Positions 16,204-24,964 of a stretch of 43,295 nucleotides of DNA are shown in pieces. The notes under the pieces are model-generated. The model was not told the DNA's origin, ran no database searches, and was given only the letters and a program-made list of their open reading frames with translations. A program made the translations under genes and the position numbers. The stretch is from Lentimicrobium sp. (GTDB taxonomy: Bacteria; Bacteroidota; Bacteroidia; Bacteroidales; Lentimicrobiaceae), in contig JANJXJ010000141.1 of the NCBI GenBank assembly GCA_024709105.1, positions 1 through 43,295 of the forward strand. Reading direction: 5' to 3'. Each line of letters opens with the position of its first letter. Within the stretch, counting starts at the first letter, position 1.

Positions 16204-17223
16204 TCAATTACTAATTTTGACCAGCATTTTTCCTTTGGTAGCGGCATTTTTCATCCTGTGTAAAGCTTCAGGAACTTCTTCTAACGAAATTGTTGTTTTG
16301 AGAAGAGAAATCTTTTCTGGTTTGATTATTTCGGATATCAGTTTCCAGATTTCAAGCCTTCGGGGCATTGGAGTATCTGCAGAAGCAATTCCTATTAGCC
16401 TTACGCCTCTGATTATGAACGGGAAAACCGGAACCTGCAGTTTATCGGAAGCAATCATTCCGCAATTGGCAACCAAACCTCGTTCTTTTGTGCTTAAAAG
16501 GATTGTGCTCAGTGTATTCCCGCCAACTGTATCTAATGCAGCAACCCATCTTGCGGGAAGCAGACCTCTGCCGCTCTGGTCATTAAGTGTATCTCTTTCA
16601 ATAACTTCGGATGCGCCAATTGATTTAAGAAAGTTATATTCTTCGGGTTTCCCGCTGGAAGCAATGACCTTATAACCAGCCTGAGCCAGCATTACAACAG
16701 CAGCTGAACCAACTGCACCCGTTGCTCCGCTTACCAGAATGTTTCCATCTTCGGGGTTGATGCCATGTTTGTATATCTCATAAACCGCACTGGCAGCTGT
16801 AAACCCTGAAGTCCCTATAATCATGGATTCCTCAAGTGTCAGGTTGCCAGGCCTTTTTACAATCCATGCTGCCGGGACACAAATATATTCTGCCAAACCT
16901 CCGCTGGTATTCATGCCCAGGTCGTAACCGGTAACAATAACCTCATCTCCTGGTTTAAAATCAGAAGTTTCAGATTTTACCACAAGCCCGGCAGCATCAA
17001 TTCCTGGTGTGTGCGGATATTTGCGTGTGATTCCTTTATGACCTGTGGCCGAAAGTGCATCTTTGTAATTTAATCCTGAAAAGAGTACGCGGATTAACAC
17101 AGCATGTTGGGGCAGATCAGATAATTTACGAAGCGAAATATTGCTTCTGAATACTCCGTCTTCGCCCTCTGTTGTTACAATTGCCCTGAATTTGTCAGGT
17201 AATGGGTTGGTTATGTGATTCAT
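16204..17223 (-). CDS. acuI: YhdH/YhfP-family acrylyl-CoA reductase (MDR quinone oxidoreductase)
   Basis: A zinc-independent medium-chain dehydrogenase/reductase of 339 residues. The GroES-like half carries SGLNYKDALSATGHKGITRKYPHTPGIDAAG, the YhdH/AcuI signature shown here in overlapping parts (LNYKDAL, PGIDAAG). The Rossmann half has the NADPH-binding SGATGAVGSAAV at about 165-176 and ASSGK after the second strand, which favours NADPH. AcuI enzymes reduce acrylyl-CoA to propionyl-CoA, removing a toxic electrophile. It is divergent from a succinyl/acetyl-CoA transferase, which fits a propionate or acrylate route, but the pairing is inferred. A generic quinone reductase is the alternative. 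Confidence 0.85.
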   Translation of the reverse strand: MNHITNPLPDKFRAIVTTEGEDGVFRSNISLRKLSDLPQHAVLIRVLFSGLNYKDALSATGHKGITRKYPHTPGIDAAGLVVKSETSDFKPGDEVIVTGYDLGMNTSGGLAEYICVPAAWIVKRPGNLTLEESMIIGTSGFTAASAVYEIYKHGINPEDGNILVSGATGAVGSAAVVMLAQAGYKVIASSGKPEEYNFLKSIGASEVIERDTLNDQSGRGLLPARWVAALDTVGGNTLSTILLSTKERGLVANCGMIASDKLQVPVFPFIIRGVRLIGIASADTPMPRRLEIWKLISEIIKPEKISLLKTTISLEEVPEALHRMKNAATKGKMLVKISN

Positions 17224-17410
17224 GGCTTAATCTTTTGAAATGCAGATATGTAAATGAATACATGTCTGAAAATTTTTGTACGGTGGAACCAAATATTAAT
17301 ACATTTGTCACCATTTTCAGTGATGCAAAGATGTAAACAATTTCACAATTGCGGTGCTTTGCCGGGCTGATAACACGATTAAATTTTAATAGTTTTTAAA
17401 TAACTGCACA

Positions 17411-18910
17411 ATGGCATTAAGATTCATGTCGGCAGAAGAAGCTGCCGATTTCATCAAACATGATGATGTGGTTGGATTCAGCGGATTTACACCTGCCGGA
17501 TCAGTTAAGGCAATTCCTGTTGCAATCGGAGAGAAAGCTAAAGCCGAACATGCAAAAGGCAATCCTTTTAAAATCGGAGTGATTACCGGAGCATCAACCG
17601 GCGATTCTCTGGATGGGTCTCTGGCACGTGCCGAGGCGGTTAAGTTCAGGACTCCATATCAGTCGAATAACGATTTGCGCAACCTTATCAATGCAGGCAA
17701 AGCCGATTATTTCGACACACATCTTTCGGTGGTTGGCCAGCACATCAGATATGGATTTCTTGGGAAAATAAACTGGGGTATTATTGAAGCCTGCGATGTT
17801 ACCGAACAAGGTGAAATTGTGCTTACTACAGGTGTTGGTATTTCGCCAACCATATGTATGTATGCCGATAAACTGCTCATCGAGCTGAACTCCTTCCACC
17901 CGAAAGCTTTACGAGGAATGCACGACCTTATAGTGGTTGCAGATCCGCCAAACCGCAGGGAAATACCTATTTACAAACCTTCAGACAGAGCCGGGAAGGA
18001 AATTATTAAAGTTGATCCTTCAAAAATTGCAGGAGTTGTACTTACCAATCAGGCAGATGAAGTAGGAGGATTTGCCGGAACCGATGAAGTTACCGATCGT
18101 ATTGGGTTGAATGTTGCAGAATTTTTGTCGGCTGAACTGAAAAGCGGACGAATTCCGGCTTCTTTTCTGCCTCTGCAATCGGGAGTTGGAAATATTGCAA
18201 ATGCGGTAATGTCGGCGCTGGGTAATCATAAAGGCATTCCTGATTTTGAAATGTATACCGAAGTGATACAGGACAGTGTGATTGACCTGATGATGAAGGA
18301 AAGGATCAGGTTTGCCAGCGGTTGTTCCCTTACTGTTTCTCCCGGGCAGTTAAAACAGATCTATGAAAATCTTGACTTCTTCCATAAGCGCATAGTATTG
18401 CGGCCGCAGGAAATCTCAAACAGTCCTGAGGTGGCCAGAAGGATCGGAATAATTTCCATAAATACTGCCCTTGAAGCTGACTTATTTGGTAATGTAAACA
18501 GTACCAATGTTATGGGCCGCAAGATGATGAATGGTATTGGAGGGTCGGGAGATTTTACCAGAAATGCCTACATTTCAATTTTTACCTGCCCCTCTGTTGC
18601 CAAAGGCGGTAAAATATCTGCTTTTGTACCTATGGTATCCCATACCGACCACAGTGAGCATTCGGTTCAGGTTATAATTACTGAACAAGGGGTTGCCGAC
18701 CTCAGGTCGAAATCGCCCAAAGCAAAAATGGAAGCAATTATTGAAAATTGTGCTCATCCTGATTACCGCGAAGCACTCAGAGATTATGCCCATCTTGCAG
18801 GCGATACCCACACTCCCTGTACTCTTTCTGCTGCATTTGGGATGCATCTTGAATTTGAAAAATCAGGCGATATGCGGAATGTTAATTGGGGAGATTGTTT
18901 TAAAAAGTAA
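17411..18910 (+). CDS. Succinyl-CoA/acetyl-CoA transferase family protein
   Basis: Class I CoA transferase of the acetyl-CoA hydrolase/transferase family, 499 residues, the normal length for Cat1/AarC/ScpC-type enzymes. It moves CoA between acyl donors such as succinyl-CoA or propionyl-CoA and acetate or succinate. The catalytic glutamate is Glu284 in FEMYTEV. The oxyanion-forming VGGFAGTDEV, QSGVGNIANAV, NGIGGSGDFTRNAY and ITEQGVADLR blocks are all present. In Bacteroidota this type of enzyme often closes the methylmalonyl-CoA route to propionate or makes ATP from acetate with succinyl-CoA synthetase; the substrate is inferred only. A 16-bp terminator follows. The acrylyl-CoA reductase lies divergently upstream across 187 bp. 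Confidence 0.93.
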   Translation: MALRFMSAEEAADFIKHDDVVGFSGFTPAGSVKAIPVAIGEKAKAEHAKGNPFKIGVITGASTGDSLDGSLARAEAVKFRTPYQSNNDLRNLINAGKADYFDTHLSVVGQHIRYGFLGKINWGIIEACDVTEQGEIVLTTGVGISPTICMYADKLLIELNSFHPKALRGMHDLIVVADPPNRREIPIYKPSDRAGKEIIKVDPSKIAGVVLTNQADEVGGFAGTDEVTDRIGLNVAEFLSAELKSGRIPASFLPLQSGVGNIANAVMSALGNHKGIPDFEMYTEVIQDSVIDLMMKERIRFASGCSLTVSPGQLKQIYENLDFFHKRIVLRPQEISNSPEVARRIGIISINTALEADLFGNVNSTNVMGRKMMNGIGGSGDFTRNAYISIFTCPSVAKGGKISAFVPMVSHTDHSEHSVQVIITEQGVADLRSKSPKAKMEAIIENCAHPDYREALRDYAHLAGDTHTPCTLSAAFGMHLEFEKSGDMRNVNWGDCFKK

Positions 18911-18925
18911 TATTTAACTCCTGAA

Positions 18926-18961
18926 AATCAATCCCCGGAAGCTTACTTTCGGGGATTGATT
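18926..18961 (+). terminator. Rho-independent terminator of the CoA transferase gene
   Basis: A 16-bp stem (AATCAATCCCCGGAAG with its complement, one G-U pair) around a CTTA loop, followed by an uninterrupted T-run. Confidence 0.92.
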
Positions 18962-19083
18962 TTTTTTGTCCTTAGGGTTAACATTCTGCTCAAGGATCAC
19001 GCATATCCGTGAAATATCGAAATATATCAGCTCATTACTGGAAGCAGAATTTGATGAATGAATTTCAAAATACAGAATTGACT

Positions 19084-19091
19084 TATCTTTG
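19084..19091 (+). promoter_or_regulatory. -7-like box just before DUF481 gene
   Basis: TATCTTTG matches TAnnTTTG but ends only 4 nt before ATG 19096. Transcription would start at about the ATG itself, giving a leaderless message if the box is real. Confidence 0.35.
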
Positions 19092-19095
19092 CCAT

Positions 19096-19851
19096 ATGAA
19101 ACATAATCTGCTTATAATACTACTATTTCTTTCGTTTTATGCTTCTGAAGCCCAGGTTTTGAATATTGAGCGCGAAAGAATAAAAACTGATACAACAGGT
19201 TGGTCAGGAACTGGTAAACTTACTTTCAACCTTATAAGTAACACTAAAAAATTCACTGAAGGAGGGTTGCGAACTCATATTCAGTTTAAAACGAAACGGA
19301 GCCTTTACCTGGCTCTTACTGAGTATGAATTGATAAAATCGGAAGATGACGATTTTTCAAATAAAGGGATGGTCCATTTGCGTTACAACTACAAATTAAA
19401 TTCCGTTTTAACTGCCGAAGCTTTTACACAGGCACAGTTTAATAAAGTACTGAATCTTAATTTCAGAGGTTTGACGGGAGCTGGATTGAGAGCCAAAGTT
19501 TTGGGTTTTGATAGTTTCAGGCTATATACAGGTGCTGCCTATATGTTTGAATATGAGGAACCAGTTGCGCCAAATCCTCATGAATATAACCATCGTTTGA
19601 GCTCTTACCTATCTTTTACGATCAAGGTAAATTCAGGATTCAGTTTGATAAATACCTTGTATTATCAGCCACTTTTAAGTGATTTCAGCGACTACCGGAT
19701 CTCTACAAACCTTGATATGGTAATCAGAATATCAAAAAAGCTCTCATATGTAACAACGCTGGAATACTTATCTGATAACCGGCCATTACCTGAAATGCCC
19801 CGGAATATCTATTCCTTTAAGAACAGCCTTTTGTTTGACTTCGGCAGGTGA
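19096..19851 (+). CDS. DUF481 outer-membrane beta-barrel protein
   Basis: A 251-residue exported barrel protein. ATG 19096 gives a clean signal peptide (MKHNLLIILLFLSFYASEAQ, cleavage after SEAQ or nearby). The GTG at 19009 in frame would prepend 29 residues before it and was rejected. The body is a run of amphipathic beta strands: SLYLALTEYELI, MVHLRYNYKLN, LTAEAFTQAQFNKVLNLNFR, GAGLRAKV and a terminal LFDFGR ending in an aromatic-polar pair typical of barrels. The order Y-x-L with AEAF.Q.Q and GAGLR is that of DUF481 (YdiY-like) proteins. Function in this phylum is unknown. It is a lone gene, downstream of the CoA transferase terminator. Confidence 0.82.
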   Translation: MKHNLLIILLFLSFYASEAQVLNIERERIKTDTTGWSGTGKLTFNLISNTKKFTEGGLRTHIQFKTKRSLYLALTEYELIKSEDDDFSNKGMVHLRYNYKLNSVLTAEAFTQAQFNKVLNLNFRGLTGAGLRAKVLGFDSFRLYTGAAYMFEYEEPVAPNPHEYNHRLSSYLSFTIKVNSGFSLINTLYYQPLLSDFSDYRISTNLDMVIRISKKLSYVTTLEYLSDNRPLPEMPRNIYSFKNSLLFDFGR

Positions 19852-19901
19852 CCGTGAAGCATATGCTCCTGGTTTTATTCTCTGCTCTATAAGGTTGAAT
19901 T

Positions 19902-20333
19902 TCAGAGCCTTTCCGTTATCACAAATTCAAGCAATTCAGCCAGACTGTCAAACGCATAATACTCGTCCCAGCCGGTAAAATCAAGAATCTGATATTTGTT
20001 TTCAGGCCCGTTGTAAACATAAACCTCTTCGTCGCTTCTGCCAAAGAGCACACACCGGTCAAGGCGTTCAGAGATGTCCCACTGTACATTTTGAACCAGC
20101 AAATCGTAGCTTTCATCAGCTTCATCTGACCTCACAGAAAAAAGATAAATGCCATTATAGAAGAATCCATTGCAAATCAGGTAGATATCTGTGAGTTCCT
20201 GCGACCAGGCATGGCCAGAGCCAACTAATAGTTCAGCAGATTCTGCCAGCAATTGTTTATCTGCCGGTGAATACACCTCGGCATATTCGGTTTCTTTTAA
20301 AAGCTTAACCAGTTTTTTTAGTTCGTTTTTCAT
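19902..20333 (-). CDS. SUKH (SMI1/KNR4)-like protein
   Basis: A 143-residue acidic soluble protein. The fold order matches SUKH/YrhA-type proteins: an N-terminal helix (KLVKLLKETEYAEVYSPADKQ in parts), LTDIYLICNGFFYNGIYLFS, an acidic segment, CVLFGRSDEEVYVYN, then a C-terminal AFDSLAELLEFV helix. The NGF.yNGiyLFS block is the key reason for the call. SUKH proteins include immunity partners of polymorphic toxins, but no toxin gene is adjacent, so a housekeeping or orphan-immunity role stays open. It is 26 bp downstream of the mscS gene on the same strand and may be co-transcribed with it. Confidence 0.7.
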   Translation of the reverse strand: MKNELKKLVKLLKETEYAEVYSPADKQLLAESAELLVGSGHAWSQELTDIYLICNGFFYNGIYLFSVRSDEADESYDLLVQNVQWDISERLDRCVLFGRSDEEVYVYNGPENKYQILDFTGWDEYYAFDSLAELLEFVITERL

Positions 20334-20359
20334 TGAAGGATTAAGTTAGATTAAATAAA

Positions 20360-21193
20360 TCAGACAGTTCTGATGATGTGAACATCCCTCTGCGGGAAAG
20401 GAATCTGAATGTTGTTTTCAGTAAAACTTCTGTTAATTGCGTAGCGAAGTTTGCTTTTGGTATTCTCGCTTCTGAATGACTCAAGAGTCCAGAAAAGAAT
20501 CTGAAAATTTAAGGAAGAATCTCCGAAATCAGCAAACCGGACAAAAGGAGCAGGATGTTTTTCAATTTCAGGAACCAACCTGGTGCATTCCAATAATAAT
20601 TGCGTAACTTTTTCAACATCAGATCCATATGCGACTCCAACCTCAACCATGAACCGAGTGGGAATCTGATTGTGACTCCAGTTGATAACCCTGTCGTTTA
20701 TAAATTTTGAGTTGGGAATAATCATTGCGATATCATCCCTTGTTTGGATTTTTGAAGTTCTTAAGCCTATACTGCTTACCTTCCCGACAATCTCATTTTC
20801 AAATTCAATTATGTCGCCTACCTTAAGATTCCCTTCAATAAGAATTATCACACCTGAAACCATATCATTAAAGATTTGCTGAATTCCAAACCCAAGGCCA
20901 ACAAGCAAAGCTGCCGAACCCGCCAGCATAATGTTCAGGTTTACACCAATAGTTTCAAGAGTGGTGAGAATAAAAACTATCCACAATAAATATCTGAGTA
21001 TGCTGTAGATAGAATATGCACTTCCTTTGTCAATTTTACCGGATTTGACACGTCTGTTAAAAAAAGCTTTTATAGCTCTTAACAACAACAAAGTAATTAT
21101 CAATAAAAGCCCTGTAATGGCCAGGTCGGCAATATTCAATTGGAATTTTCCGACATCGAGGAGTTTATAGTCAAGAATGCTGCTGATACTCAT
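20360..21193 (-). CDS. Small-conductance mechanosensitive channel (MscS family)
   Basis: A 277-residue MscS-type channel that opens under membrane tension to release solutes in hypo-osmotic shock. ATG 21193 is preferred; the in-frame TTG 21202 sits next to the -7 box. TM1 and TM2 lie at ~22-45 and ~65-85. The pore-lining TM3 (LAGSAALLVGLGFGIQQIFNDMVSG, ~90-115) has the Gly/Ala pattern of MscS, followed by the cytoplasmic beta domain beginning GDIIEFEN and VGKVSSIGLRTSKIQ. The C-terminal domain ends with FPQRDVHIIRTV, a typical MscS tail. It is a short, single-channel form with no extra domains. The SUKH-like gene follows closely. Confidence 0.94.
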   Translation of the reverse strand: MSISSILDYKLLDVGKFQLNIADLAITGLLLIITLLLLRAIKAFFNRRVKSGKIDKGSAYSIYSILRYLLWIVFILTTLETIGVNLNIMLAGSAALLVGLGFGIQQIFNDMVSGVIILIEGNLKVGDIIEFENEIVGKVSSIGLRTSKIQTRDDIAMIIPNSKFINDRVINWSHNQIPTRFMVEVGVAYGSDVEKVTQLLLECTRLVPEIEKHPAPFVRFADFGDSSLNFQILFWTLESFRSENTKSKLRYAINRSFTENNIQIPFPQRDVHIIRTV

Positions 21194-21212
21194 AATTACC
21201 AATAGTTTTGCT

Positions 21213-21220
21213 CAAAATTA
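21213..21220 (-). promoter_or_regulatory. -7 promoter box of mscS-like gene
   Basis: Minus-strand TAATTTTG fits TAnnTTTG exactly. Predicted start ~21206, a 13-nt leader to ATG 21193. Confidence 0.5.
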
Positions 21221-21370
21221 CAATTTTGCCTGCATAATATTTCAGTTTTCAAACACTGTTTTTGATTATTTTAAATTAATTCAGTTACTAAAGCCGGAAT
21301 GTTAACAACTTAACAGGCCTTTAAACGTTAATTTGCATGAAAGTCGCCATCAAGAGCATCAGAACTTTTA

Positions 21371-21378
21371 TAAATTTG
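21371..21378 (+). promoter_or_regulatory. -7 promoter box of PAS sensor kinase
   Basis: TAAATTTG fits TAnnTTTG. Predicted start ~21385 and a leader of ~16 nt to ATG 21401. Confidence 0.5.
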
Positions 21379-21400
21379 CAAACCCTGAAAATATAAGATT

Positions 21401-22570
21401 ATGGAAGACGGTCGACAGGATGGGTTGGAAACTTATTACGCCCCGGCTCAAAAAGCAGGGCAAGCTGCTATTGATAAGGATTTTGGCCTCCTTCAATCAG
21501 ATCTTTATTTTCAGATGTTTACTGAGGCAATGCCCGATATTGCCATGGTAGTTAACGAAGAACGGCAGGTAGTTTATTCAAATCAGGCACTGCTTGAGAT
21601 CATAGGAGAAGATAAATTAGAGGGAATAATTGGTGATCGGCCCGGAGAATTATTTAAGTGTATCAATCTGAATTCAGGAGCCTTTTCATGTGGTACCACC
21701 CGCTCATGCAGATATTGTGGTGTTGTAAATTCAATACTTGATGCATTCAGTACCGGAAAATCTTCGGTTTATGAGTGCAGGCTTACTTCTGCAGAAATCA
21801 ATAACGGGCAATCTTTTGATGTTGAGGTGAAGTCTACCCCTATACAGGTTTCTTCAAGGAAATTCGTGATAATGTCCGTAAAGGATATAAGTGATAAAAA
21901 AAGAAGACAGGTACTCGAAAAGTTGTTTTTTCATGATATCCTGAATACTGCATCGGGACTTAGCGGAATTCTACAGGCCATTGATGATGCCAGCGTTTCC
22001 GATGATGTAAAAAGTATGGTTGGCTTTGCCAAAAAGGCCGGGGGTGAACTGATTGACGAAATTATGGCACAAAGGGTGCTGGTTTCTGCCGAAAACAGTG
22101 ACCTGGAGTTGAATGTGAGCAGATGCAGTTCATTACAGATATTACAGGACGTGGCTGCCTATCTTTCCTATCATGAAATTGCAGAGGAGAAAAAGCTTTT
22201 TATTGATCCTTTTTCGCATATGTCGCAGCTCGAAACCGATGCAATGCTGCTCAAACGAGTGCTGATCAATATGGTGAAAAATGCTTTGGAAGCCTGTCCC
22301 GGCGGAGAAGTGGTTCAAATGGGAACAAGATTCTCTGATAAAAACATGATTTTCTGGGTTAACAATCCCGGTGTAATTCCTGATGCTGTGAGAGCTCAAA
22401 TCTTCCAAAGGTCTTTTTCAACCAAAGGAGCCAACAGGGGAATAGGAACCTACTCCATTAAATTACTGGTTGAAAGGTATTTGGGAGGAACTGTTTCTTT
22501 TGAATCAAATAAAGAAAAAGGAACTACTTTTAATGCAAGTATTCCTTTATTCGTTGGGAATAAAAACTAG
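21401..22570 (+). CDS. Soluble PAS-domain sensor histidine kinase with Cys cluster
   Basis: A 389-residue kinase without transmembrane segments. A PAS domain (~35-165) contains a cysteine group, Cys87 plus C97-x5-C103-x2-C106 (CGTTRSCRYC), that could bind metal, a cluster or sense redox state; this is inferred. The kinase core has the H-box FFHDILNTASG with phospho-His178, of the HDxxN type. The N-box LINMVKNALEA follows. A degenerate G1 box (VNNPGVIP, without the usual DxGxG) and STKGANRGIGTYSIKLL complete it; this variant occurs in a recognised subset of PAS kinases. It is convergent with a single-domain receiver whose stop is 6 bp away, making that receiver a candidate output partner. Confidence 0.92.
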   Translation: MEDGRQDGLETYYAPAQKAGQAAIDKDFGLLQSDLYFQMFTEAMPDIAMVVNEERQVVYSNQALLEIIGEDKLEGIIGDRPGELFKCINLNSGAFSCGTTRSCRYCGVVNSILDAFSTGKSSVYECRLTSAEINNGQSFDVEVKSTPIQVSSRKFVIMSVKDISDKKRRQVLEKLFFHDILNTASGLSGILQAIDDASVSDDVKSMVGFAKKAGGELIDEIMAQRVLVSAENSDLELNVSRCSSLQILQDVAAYLSYHEIAEEKKLFIDPFSHMSQLETDAMLLKRVLINMVKNALEACPGGEVVQMGTRFSDKNMIFWVNNPGVIPDAVRAQIFQRSFSTKGANRGIGTYSIKLLVERYLGGTVSFESNKEKGTTFNASIPLFVGNKN

Positions 22571-22576
22571 TCGGAA

Positions 22577-22984
22577 TCAGGACTTGCTCACAAATTTATT
22601 GACAATTTCGATCAGCGCAGCAGCTTTAATGGGCTTGGGAATATAGTCGTCGCAACCAGCTTTCAGAAAAACTTCTCTGTCGCCTGGAATGGCAAAAGCG
22701 GTAGTAGCGATGATTGGAATATGAGGTTTGAATAATTTGATTTCACGGGTAGCTTCAACCCCATTCTTCACTGGCATCTTAATGTCCATCAAAATCAAAT
22801 CAATGTCGTCGTATATACGGGCGTATTCCACTGCCTCATATCCATTGTTTGCCCTGAGCAATTCATAACCTGCTTTTGAGAGCAGCTTTTCTACATATCT
22901 GAAATTGGAATCTTCATCTTCTGCAACCAATATTTTTATTCCATTTGGTGCACTATACTCCGCAGGTTTCTTAATTTCATCCAT
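22577..22984 (-). CDS. Single-domain response regulator (receiver)
   Basis: A 135-residue CheY-like receiver with no output domain. After a 15-residue lead, ILVAEDEDSN gives the acidic pocket. Phospho-acceptor Asp67 lies in LILMDIKMP, the switch Thr in ATTAFA, and Lys117 in YIPKPI. The sequence is closely similar to the receiver at the C-terminus of the hybrid kinase at the right end of this window (shared DIKMP...GVEATREIK-like and CDDYIPKPI-like blocks), suggesting a hybrid-kinase origin. It converges with the PAS kinase gene, stops 6 bp apart. It may be a terminal or intermediate receiver in a phosphorelay. Confidence 0.93.
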   Translation of the reverse strand: MDEIKKPAEYSAPNGIKILVAEDEDSNFRYVEKLLSKAGYELLRANNGYEAVEYARIYDDIDLILMDIKMPVKNGVEATREIKLFKPHIPIIATTAFAIPGDREVFLKAGCDDYIPKPIKAAALIEIVNKFVSKS

Positions 22985-23291
22985 GTGCTTTTTCTCCCGG
23001 ATTGTGTTTGACAGTTAACCTGAATTAAAGATTTTTGTTTAGTAAAACGCAAAAAAAAAGAAACCAACCGGTCTTTTTTTAACAGGACGACCAACCGGCT
23101 AATTTAAATATGCTTTTGAAGTCACGAAAATAAGCAATTTTCAACAACTTCCCAAATTCAAAGCAGCAAAAGTGAATATTTTTTTTACAAAACCGGGCAT
23201 TAAGAAATGGATAGGTGAGCCAGGGTTTTGATAGAATATTAAACTTTTGCTGAAGATTCCTAAGTTTGTCTAAAGCTTAAAAATCAGATAA
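22985..23291. other. Intergenic region with ACCAACCGG direct repeats
   Basis: A 307-bp AT-rich gap between the receiver and nfo. It contains ACCAACCGG twice (23063-23071, 23090-23098). Read on the minus strand, AGCCGGT and ACCGGTT can pair (7 bp, one G-U) ahead of a nine-T run at 23051-23059, so this may be a distal terminator for nfo. No reading frame or RNA gene was recognised in the rest. Confidence 0.5.
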
Positions 23292-24137
23292 TTAGTGTGA
23301 AATTAAATTGTAAAGCAGGCTAATCTCCTCTTTCCATAATTCTTCGTCCGGAGTTTCCAGTATAACCGGTATATTGTCGAAACGAGAATCATTCATCATA
23401 CGCCGGAAAAACTCAATGCCTAACAATCCTTTACCAATACTATCGTGCCGGTCAACATGACTGCCAAGTGGTTTCATACTATCGTTGAGATGAATTCCTC
23501 TCAGGTAGCTGAATCCGATAACAGAATCAAATTGTCTGAAAGTTTCTTCATATCCTTCGGGTGTAACCAATTCATATCCGGCAGTATAGGTATGGCAGGT
23601 ATCAAGACAAACACCGACTCTTTCCTTATCGCCAATCAGATCAATGATATACCTGATTTGTTCAAAAGTGTGTCCGAGATTGCTTCCCTGGCCTGCAGTA
23701 TTTTCTATAACTGCGGTAACTCCTTTGGTTTTGTCGAGCGCAGTGTTAATAGATTCAGCAATAATCTTCAGGCTATCTTCCGGTGAAACCAACTTGAGGT
23801 GACTTCCCGGATGGAAGTTCAGCATAGAGAGGCCCAATTGTTCACAACGTTGCATTTCATCTAAAAATGCAGCCCTTGATTTGGCCAGTTCATCCTTGCC
23901 CGGATGCCCCAGGTTAATCAGATAACTGTCGTGGGGTAAAATATGAGAGGGATCAAACCCATGAATCCTGCAGTTTTCTTTGAATTTTTCAATACTTTTC
24001 TCCGAAAGGGGAGGTGCATTCCATTGCCGCTGATTTTTGGTGAACAATGCAAAAGCCTTTGCCCCGATGGCAGCAGCATTTAAAGGGGCATTTTCAACAC
24101 CACCTGCCGTACTTACATGTGCTCCGATATACTTCAT
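23292..24137 (-). CDS. nfo: Endonuclease IV (apurinic/apyrimidinic endonuclease)
   Basis: Nfo-type TIM-barrel AP endonuclease with a trinuclear zinc site, 281 residues, the usual length. It cleaves 5' to abasic sites and repairs oxidised 3' ends in base-excision repair. The start [14 protein letters not shown] is canonical (the His is a zinc ligand). Further metal-binding blocks are [54 protein letters not shown] shown across its halves, and the terminal ETPDE. It is a lone gene, upstream of which (in coordinates, 24.2 kb) the peroxiredoxin terminator isolates it from the PerR operon. Confidence 0.97.
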   Translation of the reverse strand: MKYIGAHVSTAGGVENAPLNAAAIGAKAFALFTKNQRQWNAPPLSEKSIEKFKENCRIHGFDPSHILPHDSYLINLGHPGKDELAKSRAAFLDEMQRCEQLGLSMLNFHPGSHLKLVSPEDSLKIIAESINTALDKTKGVTAVIENTAGQGSNLGHTFEQIRYIIDLIGDKERVGVCLDTCHTYTAGYELVTPEGYEETFRQFDSVIGFSYLRGIHLNDSMKPLGSHVDRHDSIGKGLLGIEFFRRMMNDSRFDNIPVILETPDEELWKEEISLLYNLISH

Positions 24138-24222
24138 AAAGAAAAATTGTTGTTAATAAAACAATGATGTATTGTTTTTGTTGGCTTTAGAAATTCTGCC
24201 TTTTTATAAAGAACTGATGTAA

Positions 24223-24253
24223 AAAGCCACTGTACACATTGCACAGTGGCTTT
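24223..24253 (-). terminator. Rho-independent terminator of the perR-dps-prx operon
   Basis: A perfect 11-bp stem AAAGCCACTGT/ACAGTGGCTTT, loop of 9 nt, lies 26 bp after the peroxiredoxin stop. On the minus strand it ends in TTTTT. Confidence 0.88.
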
Positions 24254-24279
24254 GGCTTACACATTTTCTGAAATTCAGA

Positions 24280-24927
24280 TTACAGGCTTTTGTGGCAGAA
24301 CCACCAGTCGTAACCTTCGTATTCTTTGAGTCTCTGTTTTGCAGTTTGAACATCTTTTGCAGGAGGAATAATAACGCGGTCACCAATCAGTTCATTGTTT
24401 GGCCAGCCGGCTGGAATAGCAACTTTGTGTGCATCTGAAGTCTGCAATGCTTTAAGTGCGCGCAGTATTTCATCCATATTCCGACCAATTTCCTGTGGAT
24501 AGAACAGTATGATTCTGATGATTGAATTGGGGTCAATCAAAAATACCGCACGAACAGTATCTGAGGCTTTTCCAGGATGAATCATTCCCATAGCCATGGC
24601 TACATTGCCGGTAGAATCAGCAATAATCGGGAAAGGAATCTGAACATTGAGTTTTTCTTCAATCCACTCATCCCATTTAATGTGTGAGAAAATCTGGTCG
24701 ATGGATAAGCCGAGAAGTTCAGCATTCAGGGCTTTGAATTGATCATAGCGTTTAGCAAAAGCTACAAACTCGGTGGTGCAAACCGGAGTAAAATCAGCGG
24801 GATGGCTGAAAAGTACCACCCATTTGCCTTTGTAGTCGTTAATCAGATTTTTTACCCCGTGGGTAGTTTGTACAGTTAAATCGGGAATTTTGTCACCGAT
24901 AAGCGGAAAGCTTTTTACTTCTGACAT
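24280..24927 (-). CDS. 1-Cys/Prx6-type peroxiredoxin
   Basis: A 215-residue peroxiredoxin of the Prx6/AhpC-TSA class that reduces peroxides. The start is ATG 24927 ([17 protein letters not shown]); the same frame runs 42 residues further upstream into the dps gene and is not used. Peroxidatic Cys50 lies in [13 protein letters not shown]. The long C-terminal extension (from ~150) and the end DWWFCHKSL, with Cys211, fit the archaeal/Prx6-like form in which a C-terminal Cys can act as resolver. It is the last gene of an operon with perR and dps, 37 bp after dps, and so is likely under PerR control. Confidence 0.95.
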   Translation of the reverse strand: MSEVKSFPLIGDKIPDLTVQTTHGVKNLINDYKGKWVVLFSHPADFTPVCTTEFVAFAKRYDQFKALNAELLGLSIDQIFSHIKWDEWIEEKLNVQIPFPIIADSTGNVAMAMGMIHPGKASDTVRAVFLIDPNSIIRIILFYPQEIGRNMDEILRALKALQTSDAHKVAIPAGWPNNELIGDRVIIPPAKDVQTAKQRLKEYEGYDWWFCHKSL

Positions 24928-24964
24928 TGTTTTTGTTTTTTGGTTATTAAGAATTGATATTGAA

